Positions 1 through 9,070 are shown, numbered from the stretch's first letter. The stretch: 64,000 bases of DNA from Rhodococcus qingshengii JCM 15477 (GCF_023221595.1 NZ_CP096564.1:44816-108815), one strand, 5' to 3'. The notes: generated from the letters alone by a model not told the origin. Made by a program: numbers and translations.

Positions 1-1150
1 CATCTCCCGCCGAGAACGGCCGATACACGATCGTGAGACGTTTCCGATCGAGGTCGTCGTGCGGCCGCAGCAGCGGCTTGAGGACCTCGTCGGTGAACAC
101 AGACTCCGGCGGTGCCTTCATTTCGTACACCACTGACACGACGCCGTTGTGGCGGTAGTGATCCCATTTCGTGAGCGCAGACGCCGGGCCGGCGTCCTCC
201 CAGTCGATTCCGTGGGGCTCGTCGAGGATCTCGAGTTCCTCGAGTTCACGCTCCGCGGACGGGTTGTAGCTGCGGTGCACGAAGGAGACGATCTGTTCGG
301 CCGACATCGGGGAGGCTTCGACACCGGCGTTGAGCATGTCCTCGTACGCGGCGGGGAGACGACGGGCCAGCTCGGCAGCCATCTCTTCCGGCTCGGTGCG
401 CCGTTCCTTCGTCGTGGCTTTGAAGGTGATCGCCAAGCGGCACAGGGTTTGTGACCGTCCCGAGGGGAACTCGACCGCCGCTTCGCGTTGGATCTGCGAG
501 GCAAGCTCCGAACGGGAGTGCTTGATGGACTGTTCGACTTCAAGTGAGAGCCGGTATCCCGTCGCCGGGATGGATTCGACGACTGCTACCGCTGCGACGA
601 TGTCGCCGGGAAGACCCAAACCAGCCAGGTATGCGCCCCAGTCGGCGGTCATCAGATCCTTTTCCGGCGTCGTCAACGCTTCGTCTCCACCGGGCCAGCA
701 TTCGAGGATCACCGTGTACTCGGCGCCGCGGCGCCGGTAGATCATTCCGAACGGATTGCCCAACCGATCCGTGCCCACATGAAGCGTCGTCGACGCCAAC
801 AGACCAGGAAGGCGGTAGCGGCCCCCGGGAATCCGCGAAGTCGGCCCCGACCGGTAGACCGTCGAACCTGTAGCAACACGCTTCCACCACTGAATCTTCA
901 ACTGCATCACCTCGTACATAGAGCGATGACCCCACCGGATCACCAAGGGAGCGATCAGCACCGCGAACACGGCAGCCAACGCGAAGCCGTACAGAACGTT
1001 TGACGTCACGCCCACGATCAGCGAGACCAAGAAGCCGACTGCGGCGAAGCCCGATGCCCAGATCGACAAACCGAAAATGCCGGTCCGCTGCGGAACCGAA
1101 CCCGATCCGTACAGCGGGCGGTCGTTCGTCGTCTCTGCCACGGCGGTCAT
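1..1150 (-). CDS. SCO6880-like conjugation/T4SS membrane protein, partial (3' end outside window)
   Basis: The frame is open from an ATG at 1150 to the window edge, giving about 383 residues with no stop. The start overlaps the upstream gene's stop (ATGA), so the two are translationally coupled. The N-terminus begins MTAVAETTNDRPLYGSGS and is followed by two hydrophobic segments (about residues 30-75) and then a long soluble region. This layout matches the SCO6880 family found in actinobacterial conjugation clusters, where a short membrane domain precedes a VirB4/TraG-like part. The ATPase motifs would lie beyond the window, so an ATPase role is inferred from family and context. It is the most promoter-distal gene of the cluster seen here. 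Confidence 0.75.
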   Translation of the reverse strand, partial: MTAVAETTNDRPLYGSGSVPQRTGIFGLSIWASGFAAVGFLVSLIVGVTSNVLYGFALAAVFAVLIAPLVIRWGHRSMYEVMQLKIQWWKRVATGSTVYRSGPTSRIPGGRYRLPGLLASTTLHVGTDRLGNPFGMIYRRRGAEYTVILECWPGGDEALTTPEKDLMTADWGAYLAGLGLPGDIVAAVAVVESIPATGYRLSLEVEQSIKHSRSELASQIQREAAVEFPSGRSQTLCRLAITFKATTKERRTEPEEMAAELARRLPAAYEDMLNAGVEASPMSAEQIVSFVHRSYNPSAERELEELEILDEPHGIDWEDAGPASALTKWDHYRHNGVVSVVYEMKAPPESVFTDEVLKPLLRPHDDLDRKRLTIVYRPFSAGD

Positions 1151-1890
1151 CGGTTCGCCTCCGGATCAACCGATGCAGTAACGGCGTCATCTGCCAAGTC
1201 GGCACGTGCAGTCGATCCGAACGTCACACCCGCCCGAGCTGCGGGCAGATGCGTGATCCTGGCGTAGGACGGTTCAGTGCTCATCCATCGCTGTTCGGCG
1301 AACACCGTCAGCCACATGACCAGCGCGAGAAGGACCGCGTTCATCCACATTTTCGTGCTGAAGAGGTAGTTCGGCTCCCCCGCGACACGGGCGAGGATCG
1401 CGCACGCGATCAGTACTGCGAAGATCTCCCGCACCGCACGGCGCGGAAACCACGCCCACGAACGGCTCAGTCGTGGAGCGCGGTTCGACGACGGAGATAC
1501 CAGGATCGAGACACCGGACAGGGCAACCGCGAGGACAGCAAATATCCATGCCACCCACAAGGCGTAACTGGCGGCCGCGCCGCTGGAGCCGACCGCCTCC
1601 GCTGCCCGGAGCACCCCGTCGAAAGCATCAAAGACAGCCAGCAACGTCGGATGCGAAGTGCCGGCCTCCGAGATGTCCTCGCGGACGGTGTCCAGAGCGA
1701 TCCACCGCGAGAATCCGAGCACGAACGTCAGCAGCACAACATGTACGGCGAAGTAGAAGACCGGCCACAGGAACCACCACGCTTCACGGATGGCCCGGCC
1801 CACCGCGACAGCGCGGTCACTGACGAAGACGGCTGCCAGAGAATCAAACCGATCACCAACGGACTTACGGGGAGAAATCGCGGTGCTCAT
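1147..1890 (-). CDS. Polytopic membrane protein of the conjugation cluster
   Basis: A 247-residue product starting at the ATG beginning MSTAISPRKS; a longer upstream frame is arginine-rich and unlikely to be coding. It has about four hydrophobic segments: near residues 30-55, 85-115 (a stretch rich in Ala, Val and Leu), 140-160 and 170-190. It ends by overlapping the SCO6880-like gene and begins about 40 bp after the TrbL-like gene stops. I recognise no named family. Position and topology suggest an inner-membrane component of the secretion channel, which is inference only. Confidence 0.7.
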   Translation of the reverse strand: MSTAISPRKSVGDRFDSLAAVFVSDRAVAVGRAIREAWWFLWPVFYFAVHVVLLTFVLGFSRWIALDTVREDISEAGTSHPTLLAVFDAFDGVLRAAEAVGSSGAAASYALWVAWIFAVLAVALSGVSILVSPSSNRAPRLSRSWAWFPRRAVREIFAVLIACAILARVAGEPNYLFSTKMWMNAVLLALVMWLTVFAEQRWMSTEPSYARITHLPAARAGVTFGSTARADLADDAVTASVDPEANR

Positions 1891-1933
1891 ACGGACTCGC
1901 TTTCGGAATTTCGAGTGGACATGGGAGGTCTCC

Positions 1934-3499
1934 TTATCGGGGGATCTGGCCGTGGTAGTTGCCGACTGCACCGCTCGCGATGTTCGCGGCCGCCGCCGTG
2001 CCTTGGCTTGCGGCTTGGCCGGCTGATGCCGCGCCGCGACCGAGTGCTCCCGCAGCCGTGGCAGCGGTGCGCGTACCTGCTCCGACTGCTCCCGCGACAC
2101 CGGCTCCCACCCGGCCGAGCGAACGACCTGCTGCTACTGCGGCGCTGCGAGCTCCCGAGGCTCCTCCACTGCTGAAACGTCCGCCATACGAGGACCTCGC
2201 GCCGGACGCGGGCGAGCCCTTACTGCCTGCGGCTCCGCCTCCGCCGCCACCCGAGCCGCCGCCTGCACCGCCAGCTTTGACACCGCTCGAACCGCTTCTG
2301 CTGCCCAGCGCAGCCGCGCTGCCGATCACCGCGCCGGTAGCGCCTGCCATCGCGGCGGCCTGCTGTGCGCCGCCACCACCGCCTGCGTCGACGGGGCCGA
2401 TCGCCTTCATCAGTGAGGGCAGTGAGAGCCCGGCGACTGCGAGCAGAACGGAACCGATGACAGCCGAGGACACGACGTTCGACGATGCTGTCCAGAACGC
2501 GAACACGTAGAAGAGTGACGCGACCGGCTTGAACAGCAGTGCCGCGATGACGAAGCCCATCATCGTGGACCAGCTCTGACGCCCCGTGCCGGCGGCTGAC
2601 TGCGCAGCCGCCACGGGTGCCAACCCGACCACGATGGCCAACACAGCTTCACGCACGAGCAATGCGATCAACTGCGCGACAGACCCGAGCAATCCCAGCC
2701 CGGTCAGCACGAGCGCGAGAACCGGTCCCAGACCTGTCTTTTCGTCTACCCACGCAATGCCAGTGATCTTGGCGTTGAGGTCACCGCCCGAGGCTTGTTG
2801 GAGCACCCATGTGGAAAACACGTCTCCGATGAGATGAAAAATGATCACCAATGTCGGGAGCAACCCGGCCGAGAACACCGTGCGCGTCAGCATTTTCGCG
2901 GTCTCGTCCGCTCCTTCCGCAACGGCTTGCTGCCTGGCGATTGCCAGTTTCGCGGCCGCGACGATCATGCCGATGACGAACGCCACCAGTTGGATCTCCC
3001 ACGTGAGGTTCCGGATGCCGGACATCGCCTCTCCGCCGGTCAGTCCCGGAATCGGCACCGACATCCAGAACGTCATCACCGTGGAGAACGCGGCGACGTT
3101 GCCTTCCATGACGGCTTTGGTGAGCTTGCCGACCGGGTCGTCCCAGAACGTCGACGCCGCGTTGGTCAGCAAGGTCGAGAATGCGTCGCCGGGATGAGCG
3201 TCAGTGGCGTCCATCGTGCAGCTGACATTGTTCGCTGCTTCGTTGGCCCAGTTGATGAATCCGATGTGCTCGTCCATCCACTTCTCGACACCTTCCATGT
3301 CGTCGGGGACGTTGTTCTTGCACTCCTCGAACGTTTTCTGGAAGCCGTTCTGTCCGTCCTGCACCGGAAGGTTCAGTGCCGGACCTTCACTGGGCGGCGG
3401 AACACTGGGGCGGTCCTGTGCGAAGGCGATGCCGCCGCCGACCAACATCAAGGCCACGGCAGCGAGCGCGACCGCGAGAAGTCGTCTCAGAATTGCCAT
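1934..3499 (-). CDS. TrbL/VirB6-like conjugal transfer membrane protein
   Basis: A 521-residue product. The ATG at 3499 (MAILRRLLAV) is followed directly by a hydrophobic signal/TM ending in AFA. An extracytoplasmic region with two cysteines follows, then at least five to six hydrophobic helices between residues 130 and 400, and finally a Gly/Ala/Ser-rich low-complexity tail of about 130 residues. A central polytopic core with a long glycine-rich tail is typical of TrbL/VirB6 proteins, which form the inner-membrane channel of type IV secretion systems. Its start lies inside the end of the upstream gene (13-nt overlap), indicating coupling. The family is assigned from architecture rather than from a catalytic motif. 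Confidence 0.75.
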   Translation of the reverse strand: MAILRRLLAVALAAVALMLVGGGIAFAQDRPSVPPPSEGPALNLPVQDGQNGFQKTFEECKNNVPDDMEGVEKWMDEHIGFINWANEAANNVSCTMDATDAHPGDAFSTLLTNAASTFWDDPVGKLTKAVMEGNVAAFSTVMTFWMSVPIPGLTGGEAMSGIRNLTWEIQLVAFVIGMIVAAAKLAIARQQAVAEGADETAKMLTRTVFSAGLLPTLVIIFHLIGDVFSTWVLQQASGGDLNAKITGIAWVDEKTGLGPVLALVLTGLGLLGSVAQLIALLVREAVLAIVVGLAPVAAAQSAAGTGRQSWSTMMGFVIAALLFKPVASLFYVFAFWTASSNVVSSAVIGSVLLAVAGLSLPSLMKAIGPVDAGGGGGAQQAAAMAGATGAVIGSAAALGSRSGSSGVKAGGAGGGSGGGGGGAAGSKGSPASGARSSYGGRFSSGGASGARSAAVAAGRSLGRVGAGVAGAVGAGTRTAATAAGALGRGAASAGQAASQGTAAAANIASGAVGNYHGQIPR

Positions 3500-4299
3500 G
3501 TCGTAAACCCATCGAGTGTGGTGTGAACTGCGCCGGACTTGCCCGAGTCGTCGGCGGTCTGCATCTTCCAATCGTCATCGCGCCAGAGCATCGACCACTG
3601 CATCCCCACCCAACGCGGGGCAGCCAATACGCCGTTCTCGTCTGCGATTTGGCGCACTGCATATTCGAGAACGACGAAATCGTCATCGCAGCTCAGAATC
3701 CGGAAACCATCCGGAGCGACCATCGAACGTTTCTGTTCCACCGTGCGGAGGCCTGGCGGAACTGGCTTCGTTTCCAGCTCTTTCTGTAGTGCCGCGTCGT
3801 GAACGGTCTGCTCGAGCAATACCTGCTTGGTGACATCGCCGCCCTCGCGCATCCGGTGCCAGAGGTTCCACGCCGCCAGAGCTGCGCCCTGCGGAGAGTG
3901 GCTGTAGCCGCGGGCAAGATCGCCGTCGACTCGGGCCGGGCCGTCGGTCTCCGAATACAGCATCACCATGTCGAAGTTGCGCTGAATCGTCATCCCGCCC
4001 TGCGCCGTGGGGAGCTGGCCGGGATCGCACTCGACCCGAGCGCCGGGATCTCGTTGCGGGAGGGCTTGGCCGGCAGGGTTGTTCGGCACGTAAATCTTTC
4101 GTCCGAACGTGTCGGTGGCAGGATCGGCGAATCCGGTACCTCCGTTGTTGCCTTGCGTGGGCACTGCTGGGGTCGTCGGTTGGGCTGTCGGGGCATCAGG
4201 TTCGGTGTCGTCGCCGGCGAACAATGCGAACGACGCTGCAATCAGTACGACAACCAGGGCGATGGCTCCGCCGATCAACCATTTCTGTTTGGAGTTCAC
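3487..4299 (-). CDS. Membrane-anchored envelope protein of the conjugation cluster
   Basis: A 270-residue product from GTG 4299 (MNSKQKWLIGG). That start sits in a GTGA overlap with the upstream lipoprotein stop; the longer frame is not protein-like. It has one TM helix (about residues 7-27), then a Pro/Thr-rich linker and a soluble extracytoplasmic domain. Around residues 135-150 it carries a YSHSPQGAALAA segment, closely matched by YSQSPQGAVLAA in the adjacent lipoprotein, so the two are probably paralogous domains. The domain may be VirB8/NTF2-like, but I cannot show this from sequence alone. Confidence 0.7.
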   Translation of the reverse strand: MNSKQKWLIGGAIALVVVLIAASFALFAGDDTEPDAPTAQPTTPAVPTQGNNGGTGFADPATDTFGRKIYVPNNPAGQALPQRDPGARVECDPGQLPTAQGGMTIQRNFDMVMLYSETDGPARVDGDLARGYSHSPQGAALAAWNLWHRMREGGDVTKQVLLEQTVHDAALQKELETKPVPPGLRTVEQKRSMVAPDGFRILSCDDDFVVLEYAVRQIADENGVLAAPRWVGMQWSMLWRDDDWKMQTADDSGKSGAVHTTLDGFTTWQF

Positions 4300-4934
4300 T
4301 TCTTCTCCTCGATCAGGGTGTAGCCGTCGAGGTTGTCGACCTCGCGGGCATCGATGTTCTCTGCGGCCGTGGGGAGGACCAGTCGCCAGTCCCCGATCCA
4401 CTCCAGTGCGACGGGATAGACGAACAGTGCTGGTGGGGAACCAATTTCCTGCACTACGTCGACGGCCGCCGTAGCGGAATCACCGGGCGTGTAGTCGGTG
4501 ACCTTGAACGCGATGAACTTCGGAGCTTGCTCAGCCGGAACAGGGCCGGTGACCGAGACCAACGCTCGATTCGCGGCGAATTCATCGCGGCCGGGGCCGG
4601 GGGCGGTCACGATCGAGACCATCTCTCCCCAGTTCGCATCCGGGGTCAGTGCGAGGTACGCCTGTCCCCGGATCGCAGCCAGCACAGCTCCTTGTGGGGA
4701 CTGGGAGTAGCCGGAGGGCGTCGTCGACGAGTTCTTCGGCCCATCGGCCAGTGAGCGCGGAAGGCGAACGCCGTTGTAGCTTTCCCAGCTCACATTCGTT
4801 GGGGCGCTGATGGTGTCAAGTGGAGTGGGTGCGGGATCGAATGTGTCGGAATCCGATCCACATCCCGCCGAGAGGGTGAGCACGGTCGCCGCCAGGGCGA
4901 GCGCGGTTACCGAGCGGCGACCGATGGTACGCAT
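4296..4934 (-). CDS. Lipoprotein of the conjugation cluster
   Basis: A 212-residue product from ATG 4934 (MRTIGRRS). An Arg-rich n-region, a hydrophobic stretch and a lipobox LSAGC mark it as an exported lipoprotein. The mature part contains YSQSPQGAVLAAI, shared with the neighbouring 270-residue protein, suggesting the two soluble domains are related and may act together in the envelope channel. The gene lies between a small membrane protein (14-nt gap) and the 270-residue gene (4-nt overlap), consistent with one operon. No enzymatic motif is visible. Confidence 0.75.
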   Translation of the reverse strand: MRTIGRRSVTALALAATVLTLSAGCGSDSDTFDPAPTPLDTISAPTNVSWESYNGVRLPRSLADGPKNSSTTPSGYSQSPQGAVLAAIRGQAYLALTPDANWGEMVSIVTAPGPGRDEFAANRALVSVTGPVPAEQAPKFIAFKVTDYTPGDSATAAVDVVQEIGSPPALFVYPVALEWIGDWRLVLPTAAENIDAREVDNLDGYTLIEEKK

Positions 4935-4948
4935 GGTTTTCTCTTTCT

Positions 4949-5224
4949 CTAGACGATCAGGCGATTGCCGATGGTGGCGGCCGAGCCAACGAGGACGGCG
5001 CACGCGCAGATCCGGACAAGGGTTTTGTCTTGGAGGATTTGGCCGGCGTTATGGGTGCGTTGATAGCCGAGCATCGCCCCGAAGACGACGAGCGCGGCGA
5101 CGCACGCGAAGATGCCGATGAAGCTCACGTAGCGCAGTACCAGCATCAACGGCTCCCACATTTCGGTCGGCAGTCGTTGCCGATCGGATGGGGGCTGGGC
5201 GATCAATATCGGTGCGGTGCGCAT
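4949..5224 (-). CDS. Small two-TM membrane protein (pilin/VirB2-TrbC-like candidate)
   Basis: A 91-residue protein with two predicted TM helices, about residues 29-53 and 66-85, separated by a short polar loop. It lies only 7 nt after another small two-TM protein. Paired short hydrophobic proteins in this position of conjugation clusters are often the pilin-like VirB2/TrbC component. The assignment rests on size, topology and position; no diagnostic motif is present. It could instead be a small accessory channel subunit. Confidence 0.6.
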   Translation of the reverse strand: MRTAPILIAQPPSDRQRLPTEMWEPLMLVLRYVSFIGIFACVAALVVFGAMLGYQRTHNAGQILQDKTLVRICACAVLVGSAATIGNRLIV

Positions 5225-5231
5225 GGTCGTG

Positions 5232-5537
5232 TCAGCTCGCGAGTTGATTGATCACAGCGGGGGCGAGGCCGATGACGACAGAGCCGATCATGGCGCCGAT
5301 GATCTTGGCTTTGCCATCTCCGTCGCGGGTGCCGTTGCGTTCCATCGCGAGCATGATGCCGCCGACGATCAGGCCGCAGACGGTGAGGAAGATGCCGCCG
5401 TACTTGAGCCAGGACATCAGTAGGCCGAACTTCTCCACACCTGGAATTGGCTGTGGAGTTTCGTTGCCGATCTGTGCCAGAACATCAACGCTGGCAGCGT
5501 GATACGCCACCTGGGCGGAGGAGAGGAATGCGACCAT
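5232..5537 (-). CDS. Small pilin-like membrane protein (TrbC/VirB2-like candidate)
   Basis: A 101-residue protein with an N-terminal amphipathic region, then two hydrophobic helices (about residues 46-66 and 78-97) flanking a short charged loop (MERNGTRDGDGKAK). This topology is that of VirB2/TrbC-type pilins and of T4SS small membrane proteins in actinobacteria. It precedes the 91-residue protein by 7 nt and follows the DUF6668-like gene by 45 nt. The function is inferred from topology and neighbours. Confidence 0.6.
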   Translation of the reverse strand: MVAFLSSAQVAYHAASVDVLAQIGNETPQPIPGVEKFGLLMSWLKYGGIFLTVCGLIVGGIMLAMERNGTRDGDGKAKIIGAMIGSVVIGLAPAVINQLAS

Positions 5538-5582
5538 GATGGTGCCTTTCTGTTGGTGAGGGTTACTTCGAGGTGGAGCAAT

Positions 5583-6239
5583 TCAGGGGGCTTGTTGGGC
5601 TGCGGCGAGCCGTGCCGCGGCGAAGATTTCCGCGCCGATCTCGGCGAGTTTGGGATCCGGGTATGCGGTGGGGTCCGTGCGCCGCAATTTCGATCCGGGC
5701 GGTGGAGGAGGATCGCTCGGCGACCACACCGGCATCTGCGAGTAGGTCAACGTGCGGTAGCTCGGCAGGTACGGCAGTCGCCAGAACTGCGGGGCAGCCG
5801 ACTCGACGACGTCGAGTTGACGCCGCAAAGTGGCAGGCAACTTGCCGTCAGCGTCGGGAACGGTGAGCAGTCCGAGTAGGGCGCAGTCTCCGCTCAGTCC
5901 CGCGATTGCCTGTAAGAGCAGTTCGTGAGCGCTTTGCAGTCCCTCACGGTGGGTGCGGGCGACGATTACGACACCGCGATAGCGATCGGCGGCCGGCCAT
6001 CCCCGACGAGAGTCACCGGCCGGCGCCCAGGTTCGCGTCAATGTCGACACACAGGCACCGCCGTGTGCGCCGAGTAACCAAAACGCCGGACGCGGAGCGG
6101 TTGTCGCTATCGCTTCGTCCCACACCGGAGCACGCGACTCGGGTGGTGGAACTCGCAGACCGGCGGGAACGACGATCCGGCCGGCCCCGGTGTCGGGGTC
6201 GTTACCCGGAACGCCCTCACGAGCGAGAGGTGAAGCCAT
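5583..6239 (-). CDS. DUF6668-like protein of the conjugation cluster
   Basis: A 218-residue product starting at ATG 6239 (MASPLAREGV), preceded by GGAAGG about 8 nt upstream. The central motif WLLGAHGGACVSTL (about residues 55-68) resembles a degenerate P-loop of the SIMIBI/ParA type but lacks the usual lysine. The rest is alpha/beta-like without further catalytic residues. From memory this pattern matches the DUF6668 family seen beside actinobacterial conjugation genes. Two hairpins separate it from the upstream cutinase gene, so its expression may be partly uncoupled. Confidence 0.65.
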   Translation of the reverse strand: MASPLAREGVPGNDPDTGAGRIVVPAGLRVPPPESRAPVWDEAIATTAPRPAFWLLGAHGGACVSTLTRTWAPAGDSRRGWPAADRYRGVVIVARTHREGLQSAHELLLQAIAGLSGDCALLGLLTVPDADGKLPATLRRQLDVVESAAPQFWRLPYLPSYRTLTYSQMPVWSPSDPPPPPGSKLRRTDPTAYPDPKLAEIGAEIFAAARLAAAQQAP

Positions 6240-6259
6240 CTTCGGTTTCCTTCCATCAA

Positions 6260-6282
6260 CGGTGGTGGTGCCACCACCACCG
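6260..6282 (-). promoter_or_regulatory. Perfect hairpin in the leader of the DUF6668-like gene
   Basis: A 10-bp perfect inverted repeat (6260-6269 with 6273-6282) with a 3-nt loop lies 21 bp upstream of the start at 6239. The tight loop suggests an RNA stem in the 5' leader, possibly an mRNA processing or stabilising element. No T-run follows, so it is not a classical terminator. Confidence 0.45.
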
Positions 6283-6295
6283 CGAACAACCTGCT

Positions 6296-6329
6296 CAGGT
6301 GAGGGACACGAGAGCGTGCCCCTCACCTG
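6296..6329 (-). terminator. Hairpin directly after the cutinase gene
   Basis: A 10-bp perfect inverted repeat (6296-6305 with 6320-6329) with a 14-nt loop lies 5 bp after the cutinase stop on the minus strand. It is a probable partial terminator or processing hairpin; no strong T-tract follows. Together with the next hairpin it may set relative expression across the operon. Confidence 0.5.
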
Positions 6330-6333
6330 CGGA

Positions 6334-8067
6334 TCAGTTGATTCCGGCTTGAGTGGGTGTCGCGGCGGTCGTTGATGTAGCGACCGACGAACTAGCAGCG
6401 GGGCTGCTGGTCGCGGTGGTCGTTGCCGTCGTCGCGCCAGTTGTCGTCGTAGTCGGAGACGTCATCGTGCCGGTGGTGGTGGTGCGGGAGCCGAGAATCT
6501 CGCTGGCCGAACGGCTTTGCTGTCCGAGTGCAGCAAGTAGTGGCCCGCTCTGATCGAGTGAGCGCGGCGCGTTGCCGCCCACCTGGTCGCCGGTCAGATC
6601 GTGAGCGAGAGCGAGAATCCAGTCCGTCGCCAACTCCACTGGCGTCTGACCGCCTGTCCCCACGGGGGTGGTGGTGTAGCTGCCGTGCTTGGCGATCGTG
6701 TCCCAGTACGCCGCATCGGTCGCCATCTTCGCTAGGCCCTTGTTATCCGCGAAACCGGACTTGACCTCATTGAATGCAAGGCTGACAGTCTTGTCGATGG
6801 TGGCCGGCGGAACCAGCTTGACCGTCGCATTGAGCACCTTCGCGCCGAGCACACCGATAGCGGCTTGCGGTCCGGCAACACCAGCGGCAGCGATTTGCGT
6901 GATGGACTGTGGCGAGAGAACGTCCTTGGCCACCGTCACGGCCGCCGCGATGCCCATGCCGGCAATCTTCGTCACCGCAGCTACCGCTTCGCTGATGCCG
7001 TCCTGGCGCTTGGACGGGTCGCTGTAGGCGACCATTCGATTGAGAACCGTTGTGCTCGAGTCCTTGACAGTGAAAGCGCCTGCCTTGGAGTCGAAGTTGA
7101 TGTTGTCGTTGACGACGGATGCACCGGTGTAGATCACAGACTGCCCGAGCGCGGTACCGACACTCGTCAGGATGGATACCGGGTCCTGGGTGTCCATGCT
7201 GGACTGACCGGCTATGTTGGCGACCATTCGTGCCAACGGTGCGTCAGCGGGAGTGTCGCACGCCAGATCACCTGCGGTGCAGAAGGAAGCGACACGGTCG
7301 GCAACCTTGCCGAAGGACCGCTCCCCCGTCGTTTCCGGGGCGATGCCGCCACCGGCGGGAGTCGCAGTCGCTGCGACCTGTACGGATTCGACCGAGTCGC
7401 CCTTGGCGCCGGGTGCGGCCGCCGGGGCGGTCTGAGACGACGACGCGAACACCGGCGAACCGGCCGGGCGGGTCGGGTCCGAGAAGAGTGCGGCACCGGC
7501 GAACCGATCAGCAGAGATAGGTCCTTCGCCTGCTCCGATCTCACGCGAGAGCGCGGACGCGACCTGTGCACCCTGGCTGTAGCCACCGACGAACACGTGA
7601 GTGTCCGGGCACTTGCTCGCCAGATCGGTGAGCATCGCCGTGGCGTTGGTGATTCCCATCTGCACCGACTGCTCGTACGTGTCTTTGGACTGATCACCAG
7701 GCTTGCCACCGAAGCTCGCCGAGTAGTTCACGTAGGAGCGGTCGATGACGCCCTTTTTGCCGTTGTCGCCGTTGGCTTCCACCAGCGCAGGGATGGCGAC
7801 CTGGGAAAAGAACCCGCCGTCCGTGTCGGTCGGTGCGTCCGGGGAACTGTCTGTCGTGCCGTTGACCAACAGCAGGTGCAGCGGTGTGCACCCCGAATCC
7901 GCAGCAGAGGCAGAAGTCGTCGACGACGTGGTGGTTGTCGAGGACGGCGTCGGAGTGGAGGTCGGTGTTTGCGCGTTTGCGGCGCTGGTACCAGCCATCG
8001 CGATCAGCATCACCGCAGTCGCAGCCGTCGCGGACGACCGCCTAAGCGTGAGTGAATGAATGTGCAT
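6334..8067 (-). CDS. Secreted cutinase-family esterase of the conjugation cluster
   Basis: A 577-residue product from ATG 8067 (MHIHSLTLRR), with a signal peptide ending in ANA near residue 32. A Ser/Thr-rich linker follows, then a cutinase-type alpha/beta-hydrolase. The nucleophile elbow GGYSQGA places the catalytic Ser at about residue 164; cysteines at 60 and 153 probably pair. The long C-terminal half (Ala/Val-rich, then a Thr/Ser-rich tail) is atypical for a compact cutinase of about 200 residues. Family members hydrolyse lipid or ester bonds. Within a conjugation cluster it may remodel the mycolate envelope during mating, which is inference. It begins 2 nt before the upstream gene's TAG ends, so it is tightly coupled. 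Confidence 0.85.
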   Translation of the reverse strand: MHIHSLTLRRSSATAATAVMLIAMAGTSAANAQTPTSTPTPSSTTTTSSTTSASAADSGCTPLHLLLVNGTTDSSPDAPTDTDGGFFSQVAIPALVEANGDNGKKGVIDRSYVNYSASFGGKPGDQSKDTYEQSVQMGITNATAMLTDLASKCPDTHVFVGGYSQGAQVASALSREIGAGEGPISADRFAGAALFSDPTRPAGSPVFASSSQTAPAAAPGAKGDSVESVQVAATATPAGGGIAPETTGERSFGKVADRVASFCTAGDLACDTPADAPLARMVANIAGQSSMDTQDPVSILTSVGTALGQSVIYTGASVVNDNINFDSKAGAFTVKDSSTTVLNRMVAYSDPSKRQDGISEAVAAVTKIAGMGIAAAVTVAKDVLSPQSITQIAAAGVAGPQAAIGVLGAKVLNATVKLVPPATIDKTVSLAFNEVKSGFADNKGLAKMATDAAYWDTIAKHGSYTTTPVGTGGQTPVELATDWILALAHDLTGDQVGGNAPRSLDQSGPLLAALGQQSRSASEILGSRTTTTGTMTSPTTTTTGATTATTTATSSPAASSSVATSTTAATPTQAGIN

Positions 8068-8069
8068 TT

Positions 8070-8999
8070 CTACTGCCCTTCCCTGGGATTGATGGCAACA
8101 ATTCGGGCACCGGAACCGTCCGGGGCGCCGGTCGTGACGACCGTCTGGCGGTACTTGACGTTCGATCCGTCGGGATGACGCTCGTAGAGGTCGACCTCGT
8201 AACGGCCGTTGCCGACAGGCGCGGCAAGCACGCACTGCTCGGACCCTGCGGGCAATTGAGCGAAGCCGTTCGTGAGCTGTTCGACTGATCCAATCGAGTT
8301 GTCGGGGGCGACAAAGCTGCGAGCCTTCGCTGCATCACCCGAATAGAACGCGGTCTGGAAGCTGGCGATCGCCGACATACCGGCATCCGAGGATTCGGGG
8401 GTGGCCAGCTCGCGAGGAGAAAAGCCGGTGCACCACGAATTCGCCGCGACGGGAGCAGCTGTCGTGGTGAGCGAAGACGGCGGCACAGCCGAGGACGCGA
8501 GATCGGTGATCGGAGTGGGCGATTCCTCCCCACTCGACAGACCCGACAACGCCAGTGCAGCCCCGACGCCGAGCACGACGACGGTCGCCACTGCGCCACC
8601 GACAGCAACGGCGCTGCGATGACTGCGGAACCACGAGGACTTCTGCTCCGGCGCGGAAGCAGCCCCGGCAGGAGACCTTGGAAGGAACTGCGTCGACGGC
8701 ATGGGAGGAGTCACCGGAAACTGATCGGTGTCGTCATCCCTCGCCGGACGCTCGTCATCTGCGAAGGATTCGGAGGTCCCGGGCGGATCCAGATCGGTAC
8801 CCCCATCGAGGTCCTGATCTGCGGATTCCGGCACGGTAGAGAACCAATCGTCCTCGGCCTCATCCACATCGGATTCGGGCATGGAAGAGACGACGGACAG
8901 CGGCGGCGTCGCAGCTACCGCGGACGAATCGCCCACATGCGGCGGGGGCGAGTTGAACCAGTCCTCTTCGTCGACGGGGGGACGCTGCGAATCACTCAC
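8070..8999 (-). CDS. Single-TM anchored protein with extracytoplasmic domain
   Basis: A 309-residue protein. The first 130 residues are acidic, proline-rich and probably disordered and cytoplasmic (two EDDWFS/EEDWFN-like repeats). One TM helix follows at about 133-157, then a Ser/Thr linker and a soluble domain of about 115 residues with a Cys pair. The TM plus small outer domain resembles VirB8-type T4SS proteins, but no family is firmly recognised. It lies immediately upstream of the cutinase gene. Confidence 0.65.
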   Translation of the reverse strand: MSDSQRPPVDEEDWFNSPPPHVGDSSAVAATPPLSVVSSMPESDVDEAEDDWFSTVPESADQDLDGGTDLDPPGTSESFADDERPARDDDTDQFPVTPPMPSTQFLPRSPAGAASAPEQKSSWFRSHRSAVAVGGAVATVVVLGVGAALALSGLSSGEESPTPITDLASSAVPPSSLTTTAAPVAANSWCTGFSPRELATPESSDAGMSAIASFQTAFYSGDAAKARSFVAPDNSIGSVEQLTNGFAQLPAGSEQCVLAAPVGNGRYEVDLYERHPDGSNVKYRQTVVTTGAPDGSGARIVAINPREGQ

Positions 9000-9070
9000 G
9001 ATCTGCGCCTTTCCTTTTTCTGTGGGGCGGTGGAGTCAGTTGCGCTATCCCGCCGTGGCGGGAACACAGT

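Noticed and set aside
540..1205. 221-residue minus-strand frame
   Set aside because: It is an Arg-rich shadow of the SCO6880-like gene, whose real frame (1150 to the edge) has coherent membrane and soluble domains.
1000..2175. 391-residue plus-strand frame
   Set aside because: Antisense to the membrane and TrbL-like genes, with very high Arg/Pro content and no domain pattern.
6865..8055. 396-residue plus-strand frame
   Set aside because: Antisense to the cutinase gene, which has a signal peptide and GYSQG catalytic motif.
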